This document shows positions 1-5,874 of a stretch of 11,629 bases of DNA, piece after piece. The stretch lies in the NCBI GenBank assembly GCA_023396555.1, contig JAEWWC010000083.1, positions 1-11,629 of the forward strand. Direction: 5' to 3'. The notes beneath the pieces are model-generated. The model saw nothing but the letters and a program-made list of their open reading frames with translations, was not told the DNA's origin and did no database searches. Each line of letters starts with the position of its first letter. Within the stretch, counting starts at the first letter, position 1. A program made the translations under genes and the position numbers. The stretch comes from Bacillota bacterium. GTDB lineage: Bacteria; Bacillota; Clostridia; Christensenellales; SZUA-584.

Positions 1-56
1 TACTGTGCCTTTGCATGCACCGGCCCGCAAAATGTTGTCGCCGCATCCCCTCTTTC

Positions 57-85
57 TTGACATTTCCGCCCTCTTGCGGCATGAT
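57..85 (+). promoter_or_regulatory. Candidate sigma-A promoter for azlCD
   Basis: A perfect -35 box TTGACA (57-62) is followed after 17 bp by CATGAT (80-85), which matches four of six -10 positions. The transcript would start about 30 bp before the azlC start codon. The spacer holds a small inverted repeat, CCGC (66-69) and GCGG (76-79), which could be an operator but is short enough to be chance. Confidence 0.5.
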
Positions 86-120
86 AGTAACCATTCTGAA
101 GCACATTGGATGGATGACAC

Positions 121-822
121 ATGCACATTAAATCACGCGCGTTTAAGGCGGCGCTGCCTTACACGCTGCCCATATGCGCTGGCTTCTCGTTCCTCGGACT
201 GGCGTACGGCATATACATGAACAGCATGGGCTTTTCATTCGTGTACCCCATGGTGATGAGCCTCACGATATTTGCGGGCTCGATGGAATTCGTCGCCGCC
301 AGCCTGATGCTGACCGGCTTCGACCCGCTGAACGCGTTCGTGCTCGCGCTGATGGTCAATGCGCGGCACCTGTTCTACGGCGTCTCGATGATCGACAAGT
401 TTCGCAATACCGGTAAAAAGAAGTTCTACCTGATATACGGCATGTGCGACGAGTCGTTCTCCATCAACTGCACCGCGCAGCCGTCCGAAGGCGTGGACCG
501 CGGCTGGTTCATGTTCTTCGTCACGCTGCTGAATCACGTTTACTGGTTTTTGGGCGCCACCGTGGGCGGACTGCTGGGCGGCCTCATCTCCTTCAGCACG
601 GAGGGCATCGAATTCGTGCTGGTCGCGCTGTTCGTCGTGATATTCCTGGACCAGTGGCTGAAAAGCAAGCGTCATGCGCCCGCACTCATCGGCCTTGCTG
701 CGTCGGTGGCTTGCCTCGTCGTGTTCGGCGCGACTCAGTTCATACTACCCGCGATGGCGCTGATACTCATCGTGCTCACATTGCTGCGTAAACCACTGAG
801 CAGGAAGGAGGACGCCACATGA
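121..822 (+). CDS. azlC: AzlC family branched-chain amino acid export subunit
   Basis: This 233-residue integral membrane protein is the large subunit of the AzlC-AzlD type exporter, which moves branched-chain amino acids (and toxic analogues such as azaleucine) out of the cell. The sequence is mostly hydrophobic, with about six to seven membrane segments. The N-terminal AlaLeuPro...GlyLeuAlaTyrGly stretch, the PheAlaGlySer segment near residue 57 and the AsnAlaArgHisLeuPheTyrGly motif near residues 80-87 are hallmarks of the family. Length is typical. The start at 121 is preceded by GGATGG (108-113) at 7 nt, a modest ribosome site. The stop overlaps the azlD start by 4 nt (ATGA), so the two subunits are translationally coupled. 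The family call is secure; the substrate is inferred from family knowledge. Confidence 0.93.
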   Translation: MHIKSRAFKAALPYTLPICAGFSFLGLAYGIYMNSMGFSFVYPMVMSLTIFAGSMEFVAASLMLTGFDPLNAFVLALMVNARHLFYGVSMIDKFRNTGKKKFYLIYGMCDESFSINCTAQPSEGVDRGWFMFFVTLLNHVYWFLGATVGGLLGGLISFSTEGIEFVLVALFVVIFLDQWLKSKRHAPALIGLAASVACLVVFGATQFILPAMALILIVLTLLRKPLSRKEDAT

Positions 823-1151
823 CCATCACCGTCTGGCAGTCCGCCGTCATCATCGCTGTTGTGGTGCTGGGCACCATGGCAACGCGCTTCCTGCCCTTCA
901 TTATATTCCCCGCCGGCAAACCCACGCCCAAATACGTACAATATTTAGGCGATGTGCTGCCTTTCGCCGTCATCGGTCTGCTGGTGGTCTATAGCATCAA
1001 AGATACCGCGGTGCTCTCATGGCCATATGGCATACCTGAAGCCATCGCGATCATCTGCATCGTGCTGCTGCACGTCTGGCGCAAAAACATGCTGCTCTCC
1101 ATCGCCGCGGGCACCGTCATCTATATGCTGCTGGTACAGCTGGTATTTTAA
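819..1151 (+). CDS. azlD: AzlD family branched-chain amino acid transport subunit
   Basis: This 110-residue, four-segment membrane protein is the small partner of AzlC. It shows the family's order: an N-terminal helix, then ThrArgPheLeuProPhe (about residues 22-27), then a LeuProPheAlaValIleGlyLeuLeuValValTyr helix (about 46-57), and a hydrophobic C-terminus ending in short helices. It starts inside the azlC stop codon (ATGA, 819-822) behind a strong AAGGAGG (805-811) located in the end of azlC. Equal production of the two subunits by coupled translation is therefore likely. Length and arrangement are typical for azlCD operons. No terminator is obvious after it, so some read-through into the phosphatase gene 70 bp downstream is possible. 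Confidence 0.92.
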   Translation: MTITVWQSAVIIAVVVLGTMATRFLPFIIFPAGKPTPKYVQYLGDVLPFAVIGLLVVYSIKDTAVLSWPYGIPEAIAIICIVLLHVWRKNMLLSIAAGTVIYMLLVQLVF

Positions 1152-1153
1152 GG

Positions 1154-1182
1154 TTGATGTATCCGCAGAAAAAGTCTAATAT
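1154..1182 (+). promoter_or_regulatory. Possible promoter for the alkaline phosphatase gene
   Basis: TTGATG (1154-1159) and TAATAT (1177-1182) are 17 bp apart, each matching the sigma-A consensus at four of six positions. TATAGT at 1180-1185 is an alternative -10 box. I see no recognisable phosphate-regulon repeat, so phosphate control is not shown by the sequence. Confidence 0.35.
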
Positions 1183-1220
1183 AGTGTCATAAGCCGTTTT
1201 TCGCGAAAGGGGTTTTTGGC

Positions 1221-2795
1221 ATGTCGAGAAGGATCATCGTTTGTGCGGCCGCCCTTGTGCTCATCATCTCCCTGCTGGCGGGCTGCAACCAGACGCCGCC
1301 CGATAGCACGGTGCCCACTCCTGCTCCCACGGCAGTTCTGGTCCAAACCGCCGCACCTGCCCCGACATCAGCGCCCGCTGAGCCACCGGATGATTCGGCT
1401 TCGTACTCCCCGCCCAAATACATTTTTCTGTTCATTGGCGACGGCATGTCCTTCGCGCAGATACAGGCGGCCCAGTATTATAAGGGCAGCGACAAGGGCA
1501 ATATCGCCGCCTCCCCTCTAAACTTCATGCAGTTTCCGGTTACCGGTACCGTCACCAACTATAATGTCGACTCCATCATTCCGGACTCCGCCTCCGCCGG
1601 CACCTCCATCGCCTGCGGCGTTAAAACAGAAAACGGCGTACTCGGACAGACGGCGGATGGCGCCAGCGTCCCCAGTATTGCGGAACTGCTCCAAGCGGCC
1701 GGTAAAAAAATCGGCATTGTGACTTCGGTCACACTCAACAACGCCACGCCTGCCGCCTTCTACGCGCATAGCGACGCCCGCTCAGACTATGAGACAATCA
1801 CACAACAAATGGCTCAGAGCAGCTATGACTATTTCGCGGGCGGCGGTATCTATACGAAGTTGGAGGACGACAATATCGCCAAGGAATACAGCGTGTTCGA
1901 GCAACAGGGCTATACGATAGCGAACACTAAAGAGGAAATAGAGTCACTAAACAGCGACTCCGGCAAGGTATACGCCATATCCCCCACCCTTGCCAATCTG
2001 GGCGCAATCCCTTTCGTCATCGACGCAAAAGAGGACGACCTGACGCTGGCCGACTTTGTCGGCAAAGGCATTGAGGTGCTGGACAACGACAACGGCTTCT
2101 TTATGATGTGCGAATCGGGCAAGATCGACTGGGCGTGCCACGCCAATGATGCCGCCTCGGTGGTGCAGGAAATGCTGGACTTCGAGGATGCAATACAGCA
2201 GGCGGTGGACTTCGCCGCCCTTCATCCGGATGAAACGCTGATACTCGTCACGGCGGACCACGAGACGGGCGGCATGTCGCTCGGCTACACCGCCACCCAA
2301 TACAGCACCAATTTGGATCTGCTGGATAGCCAGAACATCTCCTATTCGCTGTTCAAGGACTTGCTCGCCGACATGATCGCCGAAGACCCGGACCTCGAGC
2401 TATCCGGCGTACTGCCCGTTATGGGCGAAGATTTCGGGCTCTATACCCAAAGCAGCGCCGACAAGGCGGCCAGCAAAACCCTGGTGCTGAGCGACTACGA
2501 ATATGGCCTGCTAAAAAGCGCCTTCGCGGAATCCGTTAAATCCGCAGGCAGCCGCACCGATTCCGATCAGATGGAGCTGCTCTACGGCGGATACGATCCG
2601 CTCACGACGGAACTCACGCGCATATTGAACAACAAGGCAGGGGTCAGTTGGACCACATTCTATCACACTGCGCTGCCCATCCCCGTCTACGCATACGGCG
2701 CGGGCGCGGAGATGTTCGGGGGCTCATACGACAACACCGGGATATTCGAAAAGCTGGTGGAAGTCTGCGGGCTGGAAGACCAGATAACGCAGTAA
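1221..2795 (+). CDS. Alkaline phosphatase family lipoprotein
   Basis: A 524-residue alkaline phosphatase of the PhoA/PhoB superfamily, expected to hydrolyse phosphate monoesters outside the membrane. The N-terminus is a lipoprotein signal peptide with lipobox LeuLeuAlaGlyCys (Cys22 lipidated), followed by a Pro/Thr/Ala-rich linker to about residue 67 that would lift the enzyme off the membrane. Active-site motifs appear in order: GlyAspGlyMetSer (Asp74, metal), ProAspSerAlaSerAlaGlyThr with the nucleophile Ser123, AspTrpAlaCysHis (Asp303 and His307, zinc), ThrAlaAspHisGlu (Asp346, His347) and TyrHisThrAlaLeuProIleProValTyr (His482, last zinc ligand). All expected ligands are present, so it should be active. 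The start is backed by AAAGGGG (1206-1212) 8 nt upstream. It lies 69 bp after azlD, in the same direction, and converges on the SDR gene. Confidence 0.93.
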   Translation: MSRRIIVCAAALVLIISLLAGCNQTPPDSTVPTPAPTAVLVQTAAPAPTSAPAEPPDDSASYSPPKYIFLFIGDGMSFAQIQAAQYYKGSDKGNIAASPLNFMQFPVTGTVTNYNVDSIIPDSASAGTSIACGVKTENGVLGQTADGASVPSIAELLQAAGKKIGIVTSVTLNNATPAAFYAHSDARSDYETITQQMAQSSYDYFAGGGIYTKLEDDNIAKEYSVFEQQGYTIANTKEEIESLNSDSGKVYAISPTLANLGAIPFVIDAKEDDLTLADFVGKGIEVLDNDNGFFMMCESGKIDWACHANDAASVVQEMLDFEDAIQQAVDFAALHPDETLILVTADHETGGMSLGYTATQYSTNLDLLDSQNISYSLFKDLLADMIAEDPDLELSGVLPVMGEDFGLYTQSSADKAASKTLVLSDYEYGLLKSAFAESVKSAGSRTDSDQMELLYGGYDPLTTELTRILNNKAGVSWTTFYHTALPIPVYAYGAGAEMFGGSYDNTGIFEKLVEVCGLEDQITQ

Positions 2796-2980
2796 ACGGT
2801 TACGGCTCACGTCCGCCGGCCCGTATCGGCTCCGCTTGTGCCAGTGATGCGGGTCTTTGCGTACAAGAGGCAGCACCATAGTCAATTTCAGCTCTGCGCT
2901 CGCCAATCGCCTCTCTCCGACCGAAGATCCTACAAAAAAGAACATCGCATCCGATGCCCTCTTCGCTTTTCTCCGTATGT
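2796..2980. other. Convergent intergenic stretch without a gene
   Basis: These 185 bp separate the stop codons of the phosphatase and SDR genes. Short open frames cross it but none has a ribosome site or family-like sequence. I see no strong terminator for the phosphatase gene: GCCG...CGGC at about 2817-2832 lacks a T-run. A weak hairpin facing the SDR gene is listed separately. Confidence 0.6.
2934..2963 (-). terminator. Possible weak terminator after the SDR gene
   Basis: On the minus strand AAGAGGGCATC (2963-2953) can pair with GATGTTCTTTT (2947-2937) across a short GATGC loop; several pairs are G-U. A T-run (TTTTTT, 2939-2934) ends the stem. This is looser than the clean terminators elsewhere in the window. 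Confidence 0.35.
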
Positions 2981-3748
2981 TTATGGGCAACAGTACCCCC
3001 CGTCCACCAACACATCGCTGCCGGTGGTATAGCTGGCCGCCCCGCTGGACAGATACAGCACAGCGGGCATCAGCTCCTCCGCGCCTGCCATACGGCGCAG
3101 GGGTATAAGCGGCAGCCACGACTCAACCATATCCTGCGGTGAATCTGTCGCCATCGGCGTCGCAATATACCCGGGGCTTATGCTGTTCACGCGGATACCA
3201 TACGGCGCCCACTCCAGCGCCAATGAACGCGTCATCTGCACGACGGCTGCCTTGGACGCATTATACGAACACTGCCACTGCGGCATCACCACAACACCGG
3301 CGCACATGGACGACATGTTGATGATGCTGCCCTTTATGCCGCGCTCCATCATGATGCGCCCCGCGGCTCGCGCCACGATATACTCACCCGTCAGGTTCAC
3401 ATCGATCACCTCGCGGAACTCCTCGATTGTGGCCTCCAGCGTGCCTTTATGGATGCAGATGCCCGCGTTATTGAACACGATATCTACAGAGTCGAAATGC
3501 TCCAGCACCCGTTCCAGCGCCGCGTCCACCTCGGCCTCCTTAGTCACGTCCGCCGGAACACAGAGCGCGCGGCCGCCTGCCTCCCCGATCATCGCCGCTG
3601 TCTCCGCCGCGCTGGTGCGCGACAGCAACGCCACCGCCGCGCCGGCCTTCGCCAGCCCCACTGCCACATGCTGACCGATGCCCCGGCTGGCTCCCGTCAC
3701 CAGCGCTACCTTACCGCTTAAACCAAAAAGGCTTTCCACATATGTCAT
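2981..3748 (-). CDS. SDR family NAD(P)-dependent oxidoreductase
   Basis: A 255-residue classical short-chain dehydrogenase/reductase, a cytoplasmic enzyme that interconverts a hydroxyl and a carbonyl group. Visible motifs: dinucleotide-binding ThrGlyAlaSerArgGlyIleGly (18-25), AspVal (67-68) for the adenine ring, AsnAsnAlaGly (93-96), catalytic Asn118, Ser146/Ser147, and TyrAsnAlaSerLys (Tyr162, Lys166). The ProGly...ThrPro loop after beta-6 and a GlySerAspValLeuValAspGlyGly end are also typical. Arg22 and Arg44, the latter at the end of beta-2, favour NADP(H). It resembles FabG/gluconate 5-dehydrogenase-type members, but the substrate cannot be read. Its ribosome site is AGGAAGG (complement of 3757-3763), 8 nt before the ATG. 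It follows the tetR gene in the same direction after 84 bp and may be partly co-transcribed with it. Confidence 0.93.
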   Translation of the reverse strand: MTYVESLFGLSGKVALVTGASRGIGQHVAVGLAKAGAAVALLSRTSAAETAAMIGEAGGRALCVPADVTKEAEVDAALERVLEHFDSVDIVFNNAGICIHKGTLEATIEEFREVIDVNLTGEYIVARAAGRIMMERGIKGSIINMSSMCAGVVVMPQWQCSYNASKAAVVQMTRSLALEWAPYGIRVNSISPGYIATPMATDSPQDMVESWLPLIPLRRMAGAEELMPAVLYLSSGAASYTTGSDVLVDGGYCCP

Positions 3749-3797
3749 CTGTACAACCTTCCTTTCCCTATCCCGTTTGACCGGGCTTTCTGTCTAC

Positions 3798-3806
3798 ATC
3801 ATACCA
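3798..3806 (-). promoter_or_regulatory. Possible extended -10 promoter for the SDR gene
   Basis: On the minus strand TGGTATGAT (complement of 3798-3806) fits the TGnTATAAT extended -10 form. There is no good -35 box 17 bp upstream. It would give the SDR gene its own start in addition to any read-through from tetR. I see no copy of the TetR-type half-site GTAAACAT near it. Confidence 0.3.
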
Positions 3807-3832
3807 TACAAACCGGCAACGCTGGTATTCCA

Positions 3833-4444
3833 TTACAGAAAATGCTCGTTCCAGATGATGCTGCGTACCATCGGTTCATACCCGCCGATGCACGGCAACT
3901 CGTCCCGCGCCAGCAGCACGCTGATGCCATGAACAAGCCCCCAGCAAAAAAGCGTCAACTGCTGCTCATCCCATCCCCTGTCCGGGTAAGCCGCGCAGTA
4001 ACGGTGCACCGCGCCAAACAGCGTCGCAAACGCGTGCCCCGGCTGCATATGTGCATCTTCTCCGCAGGGAAGTGCTTCAGTGCCTGTCAGCTTCATATCG
4101 CTTAAAAACAGCAGACGCATGTATTCGGGGTTGTCCGCGAAAAACCGGATATACGCCATGCCCATCTCCTTGAGCTGGCTCCGCGGGTCATCAGGGTACT
4201 GACACACTGCCGCCTCCAGGCTCTCATTAAAAGCGGACATCGCCTGATCCAATATCGCCCTCACCAGCTCGTCCTTGTCCTTGAAATGGCGATAGGGGGC
4301 CGTCTGGCTCACACCGCAGGCGGCGGCCACCTTGCGCAGCGAGAACGCTTCGTAGCCTTCCTGGCTCAGCAGCGTCAGCCCTTTGCTTATCAAATCGGAC
4401 TTCAGATCCCCGTGATGATAGTTCTGCCTGGTTGTATTGCTCAT
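3833..4444 (-). CDS. TetR/AcrR family transcriptional regulator
   Basis: A 203-residue one-component repressor. The N-terminus TyrHisHisGlyAspLeuLys (9-15) followed by a helix-turn-helix (about 34-55, with GlyValSerGlnThrAlaProTyrArgHisPhe at 44-54) is classic TetR/AcrR. The C-terminal CysTrpGlyLeuValHisGly segment marks a WHG-type ligand-binding domain. Expected role: a homodimer that binds DNA until a small ligand releases it. It is divergent from the two flavodoxin-fold genes, and two 19-bp inverted repeats in the shared promoter overlap both transcription starts. It therefore probably represses both the flavoproteins and itself, with the downstream SDR gene perhaps included. The ribosome site AGAGGA (complement of 4451-4456) is 6 nt before the ATG. 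The inducer is unknown. Confidence 0.93.
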   Translation of the reverse strand: MSNTTRQNYHHGDLKSDLISKGLTLLSQEGYEAFSLRKVAAACGVSQTAPYRHFKDKDELVRAILDQAMSAFNESLEAAVCQYPDDPRSQLKEMGMAYIRFFADNPEYMRLLFLSDMKLTGTEALPCGEDAHMQPGHAFATLFGAVHRYCAAYPDRGWDEQQLTLFCWGLVHGISVLLARDELPCIGGYEPMVRSIIWNEHFL

Positions 4445-4475
4445 TTAATTTCCTCTTTGCGTATCAGATAAAAAA

Positions 4476-4504
4476 ATTATACCACAACATGTTGACAGAG
4501 TAAA
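4476..4504 (-). promoter_or_regulatory. tetR promoter with extended -10
   Basis: On the minus strand TATAAT (complement of 4476-4481) is preceded by TGG, giving TGnTATAAT. TTTACT (complement of 4499-4504) lies 17 bp upstream as a four-of-six -35 box. The -35 region sits inside the upstream 19-bp operator (4489-4507), which implies autoregulation. Confidence 0.7.
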
Positions 4505-4507
4505 CAT
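4489..4507. promoter_or_regulatory. Candidate TetR operator 1
   Basis: ATGTTGAC-AGA-GTAAACAT is an 8-3-8 inverted repeat with one mismatch (G for T in the left arm). The mismatch creates the perfect forward -35 box TTGACA (4492-4497). It also covers the -35 region of the tetR promoter. Binding here would block RNA polymerase in both directions. Confidence 0.75.
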
Positions 4508-4520
4508 CGTGTGATATGTT
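4492..4520 (+). promoter_or_regulatory. Promoter of the two flavodoxin-fold genes
   Basis: TTGACA (4492-4497), 17 bp, then TATGTT (4515-4520). The -35 box lies in operator 1 and the -10 box overlaps the left arm of operator 2. The transcript should begin near 4527, inside operator 2, just upstream of the AGGAGG ribosome site. Confidence 0.7.
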
Positions 4521-4534
4521 TACATCGTAAACAT
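4516..4534. promoter_or_regulatory. Candidate TetR operator 2
   Basis: ATGTTTAC-ATC-GTAAACAT is a perfect 8-3-8 inverted repeat. It has the same right arm and spacing as operator 1, with centres 27 bp apart. It spans the -10 box and predicted transcription start of the flavoprotein operon. The pairing of two near-identical sites next to a divergent tetR gene is the basis for naming it an operator. Confidence 0.8.
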
Positions 4535-4537
4535 TTT

Positions 4538-4543
4538 AGGAGG
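4538..4543 (+). promoter_or_regulatory. Ribosome binding site fixing the start at 4550
   Basis: AGGAGG lies 6 nt before the ATG at 4550. It rules out the in-frame upstream GTG at 4511, which lies within the promoter and operator region. Confidence 0.9.
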
Positions 4544-4549
4544 AATTAT

Positions 4550-5095
4550 ATGAAAGCCGTTATCATTACGGACAGCGAGAGGCAGCCGGAAGAAAGGCTG
4601 CGCAGCGAACTCCTGTCCTGCCTGAAGGATTATGAAGTCGAAGAGTTCAGCGTCGGTCGGGACGACCTCGCCTGCTGCACCGGCTGCTTCGGGTGCTGGA
4701 TCAAAACGCCCGGCCAATGCGTTATCAGGGATGGCATCGACGCCATTAACCGCGCCGTTATGGGCAGCGACGTGGCGGTTTTTCTGACGCCCGTGGTGTT
4801 CGGCCAGTTCAGCGCCAACATCAAAACGGTGGTGGACCGCGGATTGCCCAATATACTGCCCTTCTTCATCACCCGTCCGGACGGGTCCACGATGCATCCG
4901 GCCCGCTACGACAGTTACCCGCAGTACGTGATGTTGGGTTTCGGCAACAGCGTCTCCGCGGAGGACGAAAGGCTGTTTATCGACATCACCAAAAAGCATC
5001 GGCGCGGTGCCGAGGCATTGGTATACAGTCCGGAAACCAGTCTAGAGGATCAGCTGAAAAACATATCACTGAGGAAATGTGAGGGGTTATTATGA
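4550..5095 (+). CDS. Flavodoxin-fold NAD(P)H-dependent FMN reductase-like protein with Fe-S-type cysteine motif
   Basis: A 181-residue protein of the flavodoxin/NADPH-dependent FMN reductase superfamily. ThrProValValPheGlyGlnPheSerAla (about 82-91) followed by LysThrValValAspArg matches the family's flavin-binding loop and the helix after it. The usual N-terminal phosphate loop (GlySerPro...) is absent; the first strand ends in IleThrAspSerGluArg instead. It has Cys43, Cys46, Cys49 and Cys57, spaced CX2CX2CX7C, with a further Cys42. The spacing fits the compact [4Fe-4S] motif known from iron-sulfur flavoproteins (CX2CX2CX4-7C), although many flavodoxin-fold proteins keep only part of it. Whether it binds a cluster, FMN or both is not settled. 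It is the first gene of the TetR-controlled operon and its stop overlaps the next start by 4 nt. Confidence 0.82.
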   Translation: MKAVIITDSERQPEERLRSELLSCLKDYEVEEFSVGRDDLACCTGCFGCWIKTPGQCVIRDGIDAINRAVMGSDVAVFLTPVVFGQFSANIKTVVDRGLPNILPFFITRPDGSTMHPARYDSYPQYVMLGFGNSVSAEDERLFIDITKKHRRGAEALVYSPETSLEDQLKNISLRKCEGLL

Positions 5096-5781
5096 GCGTA
5101 GATACCAAAAAAGTCATCGTTATCAACGGCAGCCCCAAGGCCGCAGCCCAGTCGGCGTCCGGTGCGCTGGCCGTTCAGGCACACAACCTGTTTGGTACGG
5201 CCGGCATTGAGGCCGGCATCATCCGCGCCGGTTCAGCCATAAGCGACAGCGCCCGCGAGGCAGATTTCGCCGCCATGCGCGAAGCGGACGCGCTGCTGTT
5301 CATATTCCCGCTGTACTACTTCTGCGTCCCCTCCAAACTGATGCGATTCATGGAGGACTACGCGGCACATGTCTCCCGCGAAGGCGGCCTATCCCACAGA
5401 CAGCACGTCTATGCCATCGTCAACTGCGGCTTCCCGGAGCCGGACATTAACGAGGAAGCGATTCGTGTCGTCAGAAGTTTCGCCGACCATATCGGCGCAT
5501 CGTTCCGCTTCGGCATCAGCAGCGGTGCGGGTGGCATGATCACCGAGGCAAAGGATGCACCGTTCATGAAGAAGGCCGTGGCACTGCTGGATAACGCGTT
5601 GTCTCAGATGGCGCAGGACACGCTGGTCCCCATGCCCATCCCACCGGAAAACGTATCCATATCGCTAAACTTCCCGCGGCGTCTCTACTTCTTCATGGGC
5701 AACCGCGGCTGGTATAGCATGTCGCGAAAAAACAAACTGAATAAAAAAGACTTGTACGCCCGCCCATACCAACCCGTTTAA
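5092..5781 (+). CDS. NAD(P)H-dependent oxidoreductase, flavodoxin-like fold
   Basis: A 229-residue flavoprotein-like enzyme. Strand 1 and the phosphate loop ValIleValIleAsnGlySerProLys (about 8-16) and the segment AlaAspAlaLeuLeuPheIlePheProLeuTyrTyrPhe (about 64-76) followed by ValProSerLysLeuMetArgPhe are typical of FMN-dependent NAD(P)H oxidoreductases. The protein is longer than its neighbour, with an extra basic and aromatic C-terminal tail (ArgArgLeuTyrPhePhe...AsnArgGlyTrpTyr, last 40 residues). It has no cysteine cluster. It begins within the stop of the preceding gene (ATGA at 5092-5095), behind GAGGGG (5081-5086). Coupled translation of two unlike flavodoxin-fold proteins suggests that they act together, perhaps as an electron-transfer pair or heterodimer. 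The operon ends at the terminator 13 bp downstream. Confidence 0.85.
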   Translation: MSVDTKKVIVINGSPKAAAQSASGALAVQAHNLFGTAGIEAGIIRAGSAISDSAREADFAAMREADALLFIFPLYYFCVPSKLMRFMEDYAAHVSREGGLSHRQHVYAIVNCGFPEPDINEEAIRVVRSFADHIGASFRFGISSGAGGMITEAKDAPFMKKAVALLDNALSQMAQDTLVPMPIPPENVSISLNFPRRLYFFMGNRGWYSMSRKNKLNKKDLYARPYQPV

Positions 5782-5793
5782 TACCGCTTCGTT

Positions 5794-5830
5794 GCCGCGC
5801 GCCGCAAATATACTGGCGCGCGGCTTTTTT
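5794..5830 (+). terminator. Rho-independent terminator of the flavoprotein operon
   Basis: A perfect 10-bp stem, GCCGCGCGCC (5794-5803) with GGCGCGCGGC (5815-5824), an 11-nt loop and six T residues (5825-5830). It separates the flavoprotein operon from the PAS-LuxR gene. Confidence 0.93.
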
Positions 5831-5833
5831 ATT

Positions 5834-5842
5834 TGCTATAAT
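5834..5842 (+). promoter_or_regulatory. Extended -10 promoter for the PAS-LuxR gene
   Basis: TGCTATAAT (5834-5842) is a perfect TGnTATAAT extended -10 element directly after the terminator T-run. The -35 position falls in the terminator stem (TGGCGC, poor match), so the promoter depends on the extended -10. A TTATTCGTATAA element (5842-5853) immediately downstream also occurs, with one change, before the OYE gene. Confidence 0.7.
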
Positions 5843-5853
5843 TATTCGTATAA
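5842..5853 (+). promoter_or_regulatory. Shared element, copy 1 (candidate regulator site)
   Basis: TTATTCGTATAA is a 4-4-4 inverted repeat (TTAT/ATAA) at the expected transcription start of the PAS-LuxR gene. TTACTCGTATAA at 6813-6824, ahead of the OYE gene, matches it at 11 of 12 positions. I infer binding by the PAS-LuxR protein; nothing in the sequence proves it. Confidence 0.4.
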
Positions 5854-5874
5854 ATCACCGGAGGTCTTAAGTGC

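Noticed and set aside
5..220. Small open frame at the left edge overlapping azlC
   Set aside because: No ribosome site, no family resemblance, and it covers the azlC promoter and start in another frame.
235..675. 146-residue minus-strand open frame within azlC
   Set aside because: Composition (many His, Gln, Arg) is that of an antisense shadow, and azlC is a clear family match on the other strand.
2838..3142. Short plus-strand open frames between the phosphatase and SDR genes
   Set aside because: They run into the SDR gene in antisense, lack ribosome sites and have no conserved features.
4511..4549. GTG start giving a 13-residue longer first flavoprotein
   Set aside because: It lies upstream of the predicted transcript start, within the promoter and operators. 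AGGAGG at 4538-4543 points to ATG 4550, where the first beta-strand begins.
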